Positions 11,689-24,374 of a DNA stretch of 64,000 nucleotides are shown here, one piece after another; within the stretch, counting starts at the first letter, position 1, and each line of letters starts with the position of its first letter. The DNA lies in assembly GCF_016545825.1 (NCBI RefSeq), contig NC_052612.1, positions 2,356,001 to 2,420,000 on the forward strand, written 5' to 3'. A program made the translations under genes and the position numbers. Below the pieces are notes generated by a model, which was given only the letters and a program-made list of their open reading frames with translations, was not told the origin of the DNA and made no database searches. This stretch comes from Eucalyptus grandis (taxonomy: Eukaryota > Streptophyta > Magnoliopsida > Myrtales > Myrtaceae).

Positions 11689-12787
11689 ATCCGTTATGAC
11701 TCATATTCATATAGTGTAAATCAAATGACCCATACCCGACTTGACCTATATTCGACCCGACCCAAGACCTATTAATATTCTAGGAAAACCCATCTCTCGC
11801 TATATGCTAATTAGACTAAAACTTCAAATTAAAATAAAAATAGTAAATAAATAAAAAAACGTTTAAAAAAATTATAAATTAAAATTTATAAAGAATTAGA
11901 CCATGCACATGTTTCTCTTATTTGATGTGAATACATTATTGAGTAATTAAAAACTATAACATGAAATTTTTTTAACTAAACCTAAAAGAGCTCATTTTTA
12001 TGATTTTTTTATATATAAAAAAAAAGTATTGTTAAAACACTTTTATGCAGTACAAATTTAATGGAATTTTTTTGTAATTATTTTTAAAATATATTTTTTA
12101 AATCGATTTTTTAATTATTTAAGAATATATTTGTTAATTATTTTTCTTTTTAAAATATAATTTTTAATTTTTGATTTTTAATAATTATTTTCTTGTTTTT
12201 TTTCTTCTTCGGCCGACAATCGGCCACAAGCGAGATCAAGCCTTGCCCGATGCTAGCGAGCTCGAGTCTTACCAGATCTAGTGAGGCCAAGGCTTTGCCG
12301 GCGTTAGGCGAGGTTCAATCTCGCCGATTTGGCGAGGTCGAGGCCTTGCTCGACGTCGGCGAGCTCAAGTCTCACTAGATTCGGTGAGCCTCGAGCCTTG
12401 CTAGGTGTCGGCGACCTGACAAGCTCGAGCCTTGCCTCGCTTGTCGCCGACCGCCGGTTAAGGAAGGAAGAAAGGAAGAAAAAAATAGAAAAAAAAATTG
12501 AAATATGAAAATAATTATAATTTTGATTTTTTATTTAAAAAATATAAAGTTAAAGAGGGAAAGATTGTGTGAGGCTTTAGTTGAAAATTTAGAAATAGGT
12601 TCTAATTTCTAATCCACTTGACATTTTAAATGGATCGAAAATGGGTCATAAGTTCTAACTAATGTAAATCAACTCACTTTTTTAACTCATTTTTAGTTGG
12701 GTTTTTAAAAGCCTCTGACTCATATACAACTCATATAACTAAAATATGAGTCAAAAAATGGGTCAATGACCCATTTTGACACCTCTG
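11689..12787. other. AT-rich spacer with a GC-rich island
   Basis: No gene is seen. The sequence is strongly AT-rich apart from 12211-12458, a GC-rich island with repeated GCGAGCTCGAG and GGCGAGGTCGAGGCC words between a pyrimidine tract and a purine tract. That layout matches the MITE cores at 10.9 kb and 47.3 kb. The right edge, up to about 12785, has GGGTCAATGACCCATTTTG, a palindromic block resembling a MITE end, immediately before the inverted IPMS copy. Confidence 0.5.
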
Positions 12788-14743
12788 CTCATTGTTCAGA
12801 ACCCTTCGCCGATCTTATAAGAATCATTTGTTTTGTTCCCTGTTGTGCTCGTTTCGTACATTTCCCTGAGGATATTTGCAGCTGCATTTCATTATTTACT
12901 ACTGTCGGTGTCGCTAGCTTTTAGTAACAGGAATGCTGCTGCTTGCACCCCCTATGGTGGATGAAAAAGATTGATTAATGGGTTGTATGAAGCTTCAGAA
13001 TGTTACGAAATCCTATTTGTTCTTTGATTTTGATATTTTTAACCTTGATTTCTAACTAGATCGGGGAGAGAGTTTCTCTATGAAATTCTGGGTGAAGTTA
13101 TCAAGGCAGGTGCCACAACTCTCAACATACCCGACATTGTGGGTATTACTATGCCTGAAGAGTTTGGTAAATTGATGGCAGACATAAAAGCGAATACACC
13201 TTGAATAGAAAATGTTGTCATTTTCACACACTACCAAAATGATCTTGGTCTTTCGACAGCCAACACCATAGCGGTATGTGGAAATTTTCTCTCCCTAGTT
13301 TGATGAAAAACTTTTAGTGAGCATTAACTTATATATTAGTACCTCTGAATTCAGGGTGCATGTGCTGGGGCAAGACAAGTGGAAGTGACAATTAATGGCA
13401 TCGGTGAAAGAGCTGGAAATGCTTCTTTGGAAGAGGTGACTGTCGGCTCTGGCATGGATATAAGGCATGGATATTTGATTTTCAATGAGTGATTGTGTAC
13501 ATGAGGTGAATGGATCTGTAGGAAGGTAGGATGGTCGTAATCAGGCAGATTTTCTTTGGATTGATGATTCTAGTGCAAATGACACCATGAACAACAAATA
13601 TATTTTTGTTATCAACCTGAAATTATTTGATATAATCAGTTTATAAATAAGGACTGTAATAATGTTTCCAGTTATTTTATGATGTTTCCTTAATAGAAGA
13701 ACTCACGGGCACTTTAATTTTCAGCGTCAATGAAATTATCACAAGTTCTGCTTTTTGATAAGCAATATTTATAGAGAAAAGGAGCTGGGTATTGTATCAG
13801 TACATTTGAAGAATGCTGGAAAGGATGCCTAGAAAACAAAAGGGGGAAAAATGGAAGATGTACAAGCATGTGTACTGTTAATTCTATTTTTCTTGCTCCT
13901 TTCTCTTTCTTTAGTTTTTGCAGTTCTGAATGCTTCATGTCATTTCGATCATACTTTTCTCTTAGCATGCATCTTTCACTATTGAATGGGAACTGAATCA
14001 TGCTGGAATATATAAAGTTTTAACTCATTCCCGCTGCATAGCAGCAAATGATGATCAATTCTTAGACTGTAAGATAAGAAAAGCTTGTTTGATGTGATCT
14101 GGACACATAGAGGCAATGTTCAGAAGCTCTACCAAGAGACTGAGCTCAATAATTGGATTTAGGGTAAGACATATGGATGACCTTAACCTACAGAGGTGTG
14201 GTCAGATTTGTAAAGATAAGATTTGAGTATTTGTATCATAATGAGGACCTACACTAGCTAGAGAGAACCAGCATAATAAGTTCTATGCATGTCATTGGTG
14301 CTTGTACTTATGATTATTTAGTGTCAATGTCTTCCTGTTTGTTTCCTTTTGCTGTTTGGTTGAAAATTGTCTGGAGTCCTTTTCTGTTCTTGTTTTGCTA
14401 GTCTTCCTTACCTTTTGTCTTTTCTTTTAAAAAAAAAAAACTTATAGGTGGTAATGGCCTTAAAATGCAAAGGGGGGAGCATATTGGGAAGTCTTTTTAC
14501 ACTGGAATCAATACTCGTCATATTGTCATGACTAGCAAAATGGTATATAATTTTGACTTAATACATTTCTTACCTAAATCAACTGTACTTCTGATATCTG
14601 TTCAACAATTTTAGAGATAGAAGGGTACTCGAGCTTGCATGTACAACCTCATAAAGCTATTGTTGGAGCTAATGCCTTTGCTCATGAAAGTGGCATCCAT
14701 CAGGTTAGTGGCTATGAACATTGGGTTTGTGGTGTCTTTTCAC
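12788..14743 (+). pseudogene. Inverted partial copy of the IPMS gene (intron 1 to intron 5)
   Basis: This segment matches, in reverse orientation, about 18200-20150 of the adjacent IPMS gene. It includes exon 2 (13060-13275 region), exon 3 (about 13355-13435), exon 4 (about 14448-14537) and exon 5 (about 14617-14703), with the introns between them. By my alignment exon 2 differs at 11 of 214 positions. The copy is dead: exon 2 has a TGA in place of a glycine codon, the metal-site HCQND region reads HYQND, and exon 4 has a 2-base insertion that shifts the frame. Homology stops within a few bases of the IPMS stop codon. Exon 1 and exons 6-12 are absent. Confidence 0.93.
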
Positions 14744-17700
14744 CTAGTTGTCGGGCATGTTTACACAGACACTGGGCATCTCTGTAGGAACCTCTGAGGG
14801 AGTCAGCTCCATGAAACCCAACAACTTGTTCAATGCTCCAATATAGGCCCTCACACTTGAAACTGCAATATCCATGCTCGACCCAGTACCACTGGCATTC
14901 AAACAATAAATACAATAACTTGAAGTTTACATGAAGTAAACCAACATGGTTTGTAAACATATTAAACACTCCTGTACCTGAAGGTTCGGTGTATAGTCTC
15001 CCCAGTTAAAGCATGCGTAGACGTGTGATTGTTTTCGCCACGGATCAAAACTCGGGTTGTGGCTATTGCGTCAATGCCCTCTGTCACGGCGGTCATGGAG
15101 TACTCGAGAAGCGTTGCAGGTACCTGTTCAGCATGATGCAAGACCACACCTGTCAGTTCTGAAACTGAAAGTCAACCCTCAAGAAAATTAATTCCAATAT
15201 TGTCAACTTTATTTGGTACCTATAATTTTTTGCAATGTTAATTTGATAATAAACTAATGATTATACTAAACCCCAAATTTGAAAGTACCTAGATGAAAAA
15301 TATATTTTCAGTGGTTACTGGAAGCAGCTTTCCATACCTGGTTATGATGACAAAATTCAAATGTGTTCTCCCTATTTATTCCTTATTAAATTAACACTAC
15401 AAATATCCCACTTCTAAGAAAATGATACTACAAAAGTAAAATAACATTTGGTAGAGGTATTCTTTAAACTGACTTCTTAATACAATATGAGTGTAATAGA
15501 ACCAAATTAAAAGTTCAAACCTTAACAATTAGGTCAACAGCCTTGTATGTTGAATCCACAGGTCCAGTACCAACAGCACAAGCAATATGCTCTTTCCCAT
15601 CAGCACTGATAAGTTTCACAGTTGCCGTCGACAGACCAAGAGTTCCACATGTAACCTGCATGGCATTTGCTATGATTTTCTAACCAGACGGATTGGCATT
15701 GGAATCACCACAGTATAAGCTGGAAAAACTAGGCAGATATACCTGTAAATCATGAAGCTTCCATACAACCGTTGGTTGGAAAACTTCATCAAATACCAGG
15801 GCTCTTATGTCAGCATCAGTAACTCTCTGGCACACAGCGCAACAAAGAATGCAGTCACATAACATGCCATCCTAAGAGCCAAAAAAAGCAAGCATACAAA
15901 ACTACAACTCGCAAAGGGGATGAACTTATTATTGTCTTTCCATATGAAAACTTTGCATCACTTATGCAGCTTACAGGTCTTACTACTCAACATATGTTCA
16001 GCCACAACTATAAAATGCCTGCAACTAGGTGTTAACTACTCAAGTCTAACTCTGTGTACTCGTACTTTCTTGTCAATGTCCACTGTTCAATTGCTGCTTA
16101 ATCGTCTCCACAGATTCAAGAGTTCTGCCATTTGTAAAAGGTGGGGGATGGTCTCTAAGTTCTTTTTGACTTGGTATTCATGCTACCAATGATGTGCGTA
16201 TTAAATCTATGTGCATGTATGCTGAGACAAAAGGAGTACAAAATGGTTCACATTGCAGTAACATACAGCAGGCCTGAACCAACCATCCAGTGAACTAAAC
16301 ATGGCAAGAAACAGACTTAAGCTATCCATTTTGCTCTGACCACCTTATGGATTCACGAGGACACAAAGAAGATTATAAAAACAAGATAATCGTAAAACAC
16401 TCTAAAATAGACCCTTGCAGTGATGGAAGGGATAGGCAGCAGTAGAGCCCACTTTCCTCTTACCCAGAGAAAAAAAAGTTGCAATCATATTTTCTATGAT
16501 GTTCTGTTTTGCATTATTCCAACCAAGGTTTGAAAAGAGTGACACCATGAATATGTATAACTAACATAAATGCAAGTAACAAATTATGAAATAGTCAAAT
16601 TATGGAACTATTCGAATCCAGTAAAATCAGAAGGTCAAACATACAGCATCTTGCCCACCTTTTTCTGCTCAGCTACTGCCTTAAACCGCCAGAAGATACT
16701 GTCCAGTTGTTCAACATCAATATCATAACCAAGCTGAAGAGGGCAGATAGAACGTGAGACAATGATCACGATAAGGAAACTCACAACTAGGGCAAACATG
16801 TAGTTGTTAAACAAATGCTGCCTACCTCTACAAGTTTCATTTTCAAAGCATGGCGCCCACTGTACCAGATAGATTTGCCAAGAAAGAGAATAAATTTAAG
16901 ACATATTTGAATATGTAAGAGCGAACTTCAAAACTTCAACAACCCAAATGCACAAAGGAAGTGACATGATTCTGTGAGGGGAAAATAACACAATCACCAC
17001 AAAAACACCTCACCTCAATTTTCCAAGGACAATACCCGCTTCATTAGCTCGCTCAAGTCCAATATCGTCAGGAGATATAATTTCATATGTACCTTTGTGT
17101 TTCAGCATTCCGTCCTATAGAGAGAAAAAAAAACACTATTAGAGGCAATATCATCAATTTTTTCTCAAATATATTTAGTTGTCAATTGGAATGAGAAATC
17201 AAACACAAACTAAAATCCCAAGAAATTAGAGAGATTACTTGAGATATTTAAGTTTTATACTTATATTTTCAGCAGCGACCCAGAAAATGGACACATTTGG
17301 CAATTTTCCTTGCGTTTAAGTTTTCTGAAAATTGAAAAGAGTCTTCTTCAAACTAGGAGACAAACAAAATGATATTCTCTTTACCAAAAAAAAAAAAAAA
17401 AAAAAAAAAAAAAACAAAACAAAATGATATTCTCAATGTTTTCGAATAGGAATAACAGAAAAACTAAAGACCCATTTGGTTCTTGAAAGATCTAAAGAAG
17501 TTGCAGTTCCTAAGATTCTTACCATGGCTCAATTAATTTCTTCAAAAGTGATGTTCATTATGCAAACGTTTGGATCAATCTACAGACCATCTATTTCTGA
17601 TTGGACCATTTACAGCCTCACTGCCGTGTTATTCTTGTTGTATTCCTTTCTAGATTGACGAATCCTCCGTTATCTATTATACATATTTAGATTGTGCACT

Positions 17701-20700
17701 GCTCCTCCAATCATATCCACCATTCATAACCACATTAACAACCACTAAACGTCAGTCTCTACAAAACCTAAGATAGATCTCCTAAAAATGCGACCAAAGC
17801 TTAAATCAGCTCCTTCAAGTTTAGTGGCTAAAGAAAACATCATCTGGAACAGAGAACAAAAGCCAGAAGAATAGTATTTACTGCTTCTAGAATCAATGTC
17901 TTGAGGTAAAAATGTCATAGTTAAACTCCGCATCCAGCAGAAAACTAGGCAATAGAATAAAAGAAGATTTGACTGGGCTACGTGAGAAGACCAAAAGATA
18001 TCAGTTTAAGCTCCTTAGTTTCAGCAGGCACCGCAATTATAATGATGGCAAAAGTTTTCGCACCATATAATAAGTAACCAATAAGGAGATTTATCCCAAC
18101 AAGGGCATTAACAGTTAAGCATCTAAAATGAATTGCTAGAGAAATTACTAAAGAAATTATTGAAGAAAAGTAAGCAAATAGGTCAAAAGAAGCCACAAAC
18201 TCAAAGTTCATAGCCACTGACCTGATGGATGCCACTTTCATGGGCAAAGGCATTAGCTCCAACAATAGCTTTATGAGGTTGTACATGCAAGCCCGAGTAC
18301 TCTTCTACCTATGAAATTGTTGAACAGATATCAGAAGCACAGTTGATTAAGGTAAGAAATGTATCAAGTCAAAATTATATACCATTTTGCTAGTCATGAC
18401 AATATGACGAGTATTGATTCCAGTGTAAAGACCTCCCAATATGCTCATCCCTTTGCATTTTAAGGCCATTACCACCTATAAGTTTTTTTTTTTTTTTTTA
18501 AATAAGAAAAGACAAAAGGTAAGGAAGATTAGCAAAACAAGAACAGAAAAGGACTCCAAACAATTTTCAACCAAACAGCAAAAGGAAACAAACAGGAAGA
18601 CATTGAAACTAAATAATCATAAGTACAAGCACCAATGATATGCATAGAACTTATTATGCTGGTTCTCTCTAGCTAGTATAGATTCTCACTATGATACAAA
18701 TACTCAAATCTTATCTTTAGAAATCTAACCACACCTTTGTAGGTTAAGGCCGTCCATATGGCTTACCCTAAATCCCATCATTGAGCTCAGTCGCTTGGTA
18801 GAGCTTCTGAACGTTGCTTCTATGTGTCCAGATCACATCAAACAAGCTTTTCTCATCTTACAGTCTAAGAATTGATCATTACTTGCTGTGATGCAGCAGA
18901 ATGAGTTAAGACTTTACATATTCCAGCATGATTCAGTTCCCATTCAATAGTGAAAAATGCATGCTAAGAGAAAAGTATAGGCGAAATGACATGAACCATT
19001 CAGAACTGCAAAAACTAAAGAAAGAGAAAGGAACAAGAAAAATAGAATTAACAGCACACAAGCTTGTACATCTTCCATTTTTCCCCCCTTTTGTTTTCTA
19101 GGTATCCTTGCCAGCATACTTCAAATGTACCGATACAGTACCCAGCTCCTTTTCTCTATAAATATTGCTTATCAAAAAGCAGAACTTGTGATAATTTCAT
19201 TGACGCTAAAAATCAAAAAGCGCCTGTTAGTTCTTCTATTAATGAAACATCATAAAATAACTGGAAACATTATTACAGTCCTTATATATAAACTAATTAT
19301 ATTGTATAATTTCGGGTTGATAACAAAAATATATTCATCGTTCATGGTGTCATTTCCATTAGAATTATCAATCCAAAGAAAATCCGCCTGATTACGACCA
19401 TCCTACCTTCCTACAGATCCATTCACCTCATATACACAACTACTCACTGAAAATCAAATATCCATGCCTTATATACATGCCAGAGCCGACAGTCACCTCT
19501 TCCAAAGAAGCATTTCCAGCTCTTTCACCAATGCCATTAATTGTCACTTCCACTTGTCTTGCCCCAGCACATGCACCCTGAATTCAGAGGTCCTAATATA
19601 TAAGTTGATGCTCACTAAAAGTTATTCATTAAACTAGGGAGGGAAAATTTCCACATACCACTATGGTGTTGGCTGTCGAAAGACCAAGATCATTTTGGCA
19701 GTGTGTGGAAATGATAACATTTTCTATTCCAGGTGTATTCGCTTTTATGTCAGCTATCAGTTTACCAAACTCTTCAGGCATAGTAATACCCACAGTGTCG
19801 GGTATGTTGAGAGTTGTGGCACCTGCCTTGATAACTTCACCCAGAATTTCATAGAGGAACTCTCTCTCCGATCTAGTTAGAAATCAGGGTTAAAAAAGTC
19901 AAAATCAAAGAACAAATAGGATTTCGTAATATTTCGAAGCTTCATACGACCTATTTAATCAATCATTTCATCCACCATAGGGGGCGCAAGCAGCAGCATT
20001 CCTGTTACTAAAAGCTAGCGACACCGTCAGTAGTAATGCTGAAATGCAGCTGCGAAGATCCTTGGGGAAATGTACGAAACGACCACAAGAGGGAACAAAA
20101 TAGACGATTCTTATAAGATTGGTGAAGGGCTCTGAACATTGAGCGATCACAGTAGGTCATGATTGCAAATTCACTGGGATACTCACATTATCCGTGAGTA
20201 TATGCAGCAGTACGCTACTCCCGAATGAAAAAACCATGTCATTGTGCTCTAGATGGAGTAGAAAAGTCACTTATCTATACCCATTCACGAATGCAAGCAT
20301 CCATACATAACACCTAGAAGAAGGAAATAACCTGCCCCTAGTGCACCACTGCCTGTGGCCTTCAAATTGACTGGGAACTACTAACTAGACAGCAACAAAT
20401 CAAATGATTAACAAACTCGACGCTAGCAGGAAGTTCGAGAATTAGAAAGATCCTTTTCAAGTTTTAATTTGTTCATTTGAAATCTGGGTTCTTCTCTTTC
20501 ATTTTTATTTACTTATTTTTTATTATTTTTCCCTCTCTTTTTTTTTTTTTTTTTTTTTTTGATTTCTTTTTTTTTTTTTATTCCCTTTCATCATTCCTTA
20601 AGTCCCATAGGTTTGATGCTGTAGAATCTGACCCGTTTTCTCATTGGGCGAAGGGTACGAAAGATTGGTAAGTCAGATCACAAAGGCCACGCAAAGACAG

Positions 20701-21468
20701 GAACTTCGGAAACAACCTGCCAGCATCCTCGGGGCTGAACTCGACATCATTGCAGCCCAAGCTCCGGGCGAAGGCCACCATCCTCCTGGCAATGTCGATC
20801 ACCTCCTGCTTGCTCTTCCTCAGCTTGTACTGCATGTGGATCGCACTGGTGGCGATGAACGTGTGGATCCTGGGCCGCCTGGCGAAGCGGACAGCGTCCC
20901 AGGCGGCCCAAATGTCCTTCTCGTTGCACCGGGAGAGGCCGCAGATGACAGGGACGTAGCCGTGGGGGTCGACGGCGTTGCCGACCTCGAGGGCGATGGC
21001 CTTGACGGCCTCGAAGTCGTCCGGGGAGGCGGCGGGGAACCCGGCCTCGATGATGTCGACGCCGAGCTTGGCGAGCTGGCGGGCGATGTCGAGCTTCTCC
21101 TTGGAGGTCATGGTGGCGCCGGGGGACTGCTCGCCGTCGCGGAGGGTGGTGTCGAAGATGCGGACGTAGTTGGGGTCGGGGATGCGATTGGGGATGTACT
21201 CGGGGCGGGGAGGAGGAGCGGTGGTGGGGCCCTCCGGCTGGGGAGGAGGAGGAGGAGGAGCGACGGAGCATCTGATCACGGAGGAGGAGGCCCGTTGCGG
21301 GGGAGGACGGGAGGCAATGCGGGGGAACGAGACGGCGGCGGGACACTTCGGGGTCCGGCGAGAAGAGGAGGAGGAGGGGCGGAGCTTGGGAGCGGCGGTG
21401 GCGGCGGTGGCGGCGGAGGAGGAGGAGGAGGAGAAACTAGGGATGACGAAAGTGGCAGCCATGGCCAT
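14744..21468 (-). CDS. IPMS: 2-isopropylmalate synthase, chloroplast
   Basis: The enzyme condenses acetyl-CoA with 2-oxoisovalerate, the first committed step of leucine synthesis, in plastids. Twelve GT-AG exons were spliced by hand, all phases agreeing: 21468-20717, 19872-19659, 19577-19497, 18475-18383, 18308-18222, 17114-17014, 16859-16826, 16733-16659, 15826-15743, 15655-15521, 15123-14978, 14891-14744. They total 1950 nt, 649 residues, near the usual plant length of about 630. The N-terminus [16 protein letters not shown] is a Ser/Ala/Pro-rich transit peptide. The active-site loop [14 protein letters not shown] and metal site [15 protein letters not shown] are intact, as are [14 protein letters not shown] and [19 protein letters not shown]. 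The C-terminal LeuA regulatory domain (leucine feedback) covers exons 9-12. An upstream in-frame ATG at 21600 is possible but less transit-like. The stop codon lies at the junction with an inverted copy of the gene's own middle. MAM synthases share the fold but lack this C-terminal domain. Confidence 0.95.
17364..17434 (+). mobile_element. Ultra-short retroposon footprint in IPMS intron 5
   Basis: A 16-bp direct repeat, ACAAAATGATATTCTC (17364-17379 and 17419-17434), brackets TTTACC followed by a run of about 30 A. This is what remains when a LINE-type insertion keeps only its last few bases and its tail. The TTACC-A(n) end matches the 3' end of the LINE at 23480. Confidence 0.7.
20521..20580. 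repeat. T-rich low-complexity tract in IPMS intron 1
   Basis: Runs of T up to about 22 bases, broken by single C, G or A, lie about 140 bases beyond the exon 1 donor site. The tract contributes nothing to coding. Confidence 0.6.
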
Positions 21469-21651
21469 GGGGAGGAGGAGGAGACGAAAGTGGAGACAGA
21501 GATTTGGGGAGTGAGTTAAGAAGAAGAAGAAGAAGAAAGGGTTTGAATGCAATTGATTAATCGCCCGCCACCCCCACTGTGCACAAGCCGACGTGGCCAT
21601 TCGTAGTCCAAGTTTGAATTTTGTTCGTAAGTGATTAGCAAAACATCAAAT

Positions 21652-23490
21652 ATTATTGGAGATGCAAATCGGTTAAGCTCTCTCACCTTTTCTTTGCTGG
21701 TGATGTTTTTTGGCCAAGCTGATTGGGCCTCGGTGGCTTTACTTTAAGAGAGGATTGGATATTTTTTCTTTCTGGAGTGGATTGTTGCCTAACAAAAACA
21801 AGAGTGAGATATTTCTTTCTGGTGGGTCTCCGTCTCTTCGCAACAACATTTTACTAGCTTTTGGCTTTAATGAAGGCAAGTTTCCGGTTCGGTATTTGGG
21901 TGTTCCTATTATATTGGCAAAGAGATTGTATTGCTCTGATAGATTGTATTACAGCTAGGGTCCAGTCTTGGGCTCACCAGGTTTCTTTCTTTTGCTGGAA
22001 CACTCCAACTCATAAGGTTAGTCTTACATTCTATTCAAGCCTTTTTGGGCTAGTGTGTTTACATTGCCTACCTCAGTCATGATAGACATTGAGCACATTT
22101 TGAGATAATTTCTTTGGAAGGGTTCTTCTCTTGGCCGTGGTGGGGCAAAGATCTTGTGGGATGACGTTTGTTTCCCAAAAGCTGAAGGTGGTCTAGGCCT
22201 TCGTAAATTGAAAGATTCTAATAGAGCAGCCATGCTTAAATATATTTGGATTCTCTTCATAGATAAAGAATCTTTGTGGTGCCGTTGGATCCATTCAAAC
22301 TTTTTAAAAAATGATAACTTTTGGTGTTCTTCCTGTCCTACTATATGCTTTTGGGCATGGAAGAAAATTTTGCTTTTAAGAAGGGATTTCCGTCTTTCTT
22401 TCTTTGGGGAAATTGGAAATGGTCTCTCAGTTTCCTTATGGCATGAGCATTGGCTTCTTTGTGGCCCCCTAGACTCTTTCATACTAGCTTCTCTTATGGA
22501 CAGTCTGGAGCTTCCAAGCTCTGCGGTGGTCGCCGATCTTTTCACCTCGAGGGGCAGTGTTCTTAGATCCCTTTTGGAAGATTGGGGACTCATCCTCCCG
22601 ACCCTTTCCCGATCCCGTGACAGGTTCTCCTGGCGGGGTGATTCCTCCGTCTCCTTCTCCGTCGCTTCAGCTTGGAATATTATCAGAACGAAGAAGCACG
22701 CGTTCCTTAGGCGACCTTCATTTGGGACAACACTATTGCACCTAGATTCCAATTCAACCTGTGGTTAATCTCCAGGAATCGTCTTCCTACTCAAATGGTT
22801 CTCCTATCCTATCATAGGATTGGTTATGAAGTTTGCACTTTCTGTGGGGTCTTGCCAGACTCAATTGACCATTTATTCTTTGATTGCCCTATTTCTGCAA
22901 CTCTAGCTTTTTTTTGGGCGGCCAAGTGTAATCTTCCTTGGCACAATGGATCATGGAAAGATAACCTCTCTTAGGCCTTGAAATTCTTGAAAGGTAAAGA
23001 CTTCTACCATTCGATCGCTCGGTTCTCGTTTGGTGCCTTGTGTTACCTTATTTGGAAAAAGATGAATAATATCATCTTTAGAGGGGAAGCTTTCATTGTC
23101 TTGGCGATGAAGAATCACCTAATCAAGCTAGTTAAGGACAAAGCCTTAACTTTTTCTAATGTTCCAGTCTCTCCAAGGAACATAAGGATTCAACAAGGGT
23201 GGGGCCTAGACCCCTCGGTTTTCATTGATTGTCACTCTCCCTCCTAGGTCTACTCGTGCCTACTATCTTCAGCTGCTGCCCAACTACTTCGGCTCTATGT
23301 GGTCTGCTGGGTTTTGTAGTTGTGGGTTTTCTTTGGTGTTTGGCTGTTGTGGTCTATTCGGTGTGTTGCTTGTACCTTTTATCGGCTCCCTCTCACTCTT
23401 CTTGCTTTTAGCTTCTAGAGTGTGACTTTTGGCGCCAATCTTTTGTACTTTTGTCCTTAGCTTAATATATTCTTACTCTTACCAAAAAAA
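21652..23490 (+). mobile_element. 5'-truncated LINE (non-LTR retrotransposon), inactive
   Basis: The element begins inside the reverse transcriptase, near KLSHLFFAGDVF at about 21675-21710. The catalytic F/Y-A-D-D box reads FAGD. Characteristic LINE blocks follow: NKSEIFLSGGSPSLRNN, FPVRYLGVP, WDDVCFPKAEGGLGLRKLKD and NRAAMLKYIW. The zf-RVT region near 22745-22900 includes CTFCG and DHLFFDCP. Frames shift at least twice and stops occur, so nothing functional is made. The 3' end is CTTACTCTTACC plus an A-run at about 23484-23493. AAACATCAA occurs at 21641-21649 and 23491-23499, a likely target-site duplication. The insertion lies about 180 bp upstream of the IPMS start codon, pointing away from that gene. 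Confidence 0.88.
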
Positions 23491-23499
23491 AAACATCAA

Positions 23500-24374
23500 T
23501 TATTTTTAATGGGATTAACGCTTAAAACCCCAACTTAATATATTTATGATAAATTTATTTAAAATAAATTAATATACCTCTAATAAAGTTTCCCAAATTG
23601 ATATATTTTTGATAAATTTACTCTATATTAGTTTCCGTTAAATTTTATTATCAAATTATTGAGTTAGATGGTATATAACAGTTGACTAGCGTACCAAATT
23701 GGGATTTTACTCTTTATCTATTACAATTGTATTAGTTTTGTGATTTTCTATGATATTAATCCAATTCAAAATAATATATTTATCACAAATATACTAATTT
23801 AGGCTTTTTGACAATCAAAAAAATTACTTTGAATAAATTTATCACATATATAATAGTTTTGAGTTTTTGTGATCAAAAAATCAGTTTGAGGTAAATTTTT
23901 TATAAATATATCAATTAGCGTATCAATTTGAGATTTTTCGTTATATTAACCTTTCTTAATATTTGTATATATGTTTTTATTTTTTAGATTTCCCATGACT
24001 TTCAGAGAAAAATTTTCTCCCAAGAACGTACAAAATCGCTCGGAAAAAAAAAATCAAATTACGTTACTCTTTCCGTTGCTAGAAAATTTTAAAGGACAGA
24101 ATCTCAAAAGGAAATGTGAACTCGACGTTTGCAAATAATATGAAAACTACAATGAAGATTCGTACATATCTGGTGTTTTTCATATTGCAGATCGATCGTG
24201 TTACATGGATCCGTCTATAGTTTTGAGATTTTCCGCTTTTGCAAATTTTCATCAATGGCTAGAGGTATGTTGATTTTTATATTTCCGCAAATCGATCCCG
24301 AATTTTGTATGAATTTATCCGTGTTTGATAAATCAGGATCGTCAAGTTTTAGTTTATATTTAATCTAACAGCCA
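23500..24374. other. AT-rich intergenic region
   Basis: No gene is seen. Variants of TTGATATATTTTTGATAAATTTA recur several times between 23530 and 23930, a decayed repeat I cannot assign to a family. Confidence 0.45.

Noticed and set aside
12788..14743. Methylation-driven C-to-T decay of the inverted IPMS arm
   Set aside because: In exon 2 I counted 5 C-to-T or G-to-A changes against 4 of the opposite transition and 2 transversions. That is no clear bias, and several CpG sites are intact.
12788..20150. Inverted repeat as an assembly or chimera artefact
   Set aside because: The arms differ at about 5% in exon 2 and carry distinct indels, so one is not a mere reverse copy of the other's reads. 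Long reads would settle it.
1974..21468. ASB and IPMS as a metabolic gene cluster
   Set aside because: They belong to different amino-acid pathways, lie about 9 kb apart with PPR and transposon sequence between, and nothing shows co-regulation.
20644..21519. 291-codon plus-strand frame
   Set aside because: It is the antisense of IPMS exon 1. The GC-rich, Ser/Ala-coding transit region removes stops from the other strand.
22024..22752. 242-codon minus-strand frame
   Set aside because: Antisense of the LINE reverse transcriptase region; the sense strand gives recognised LINE motifs.
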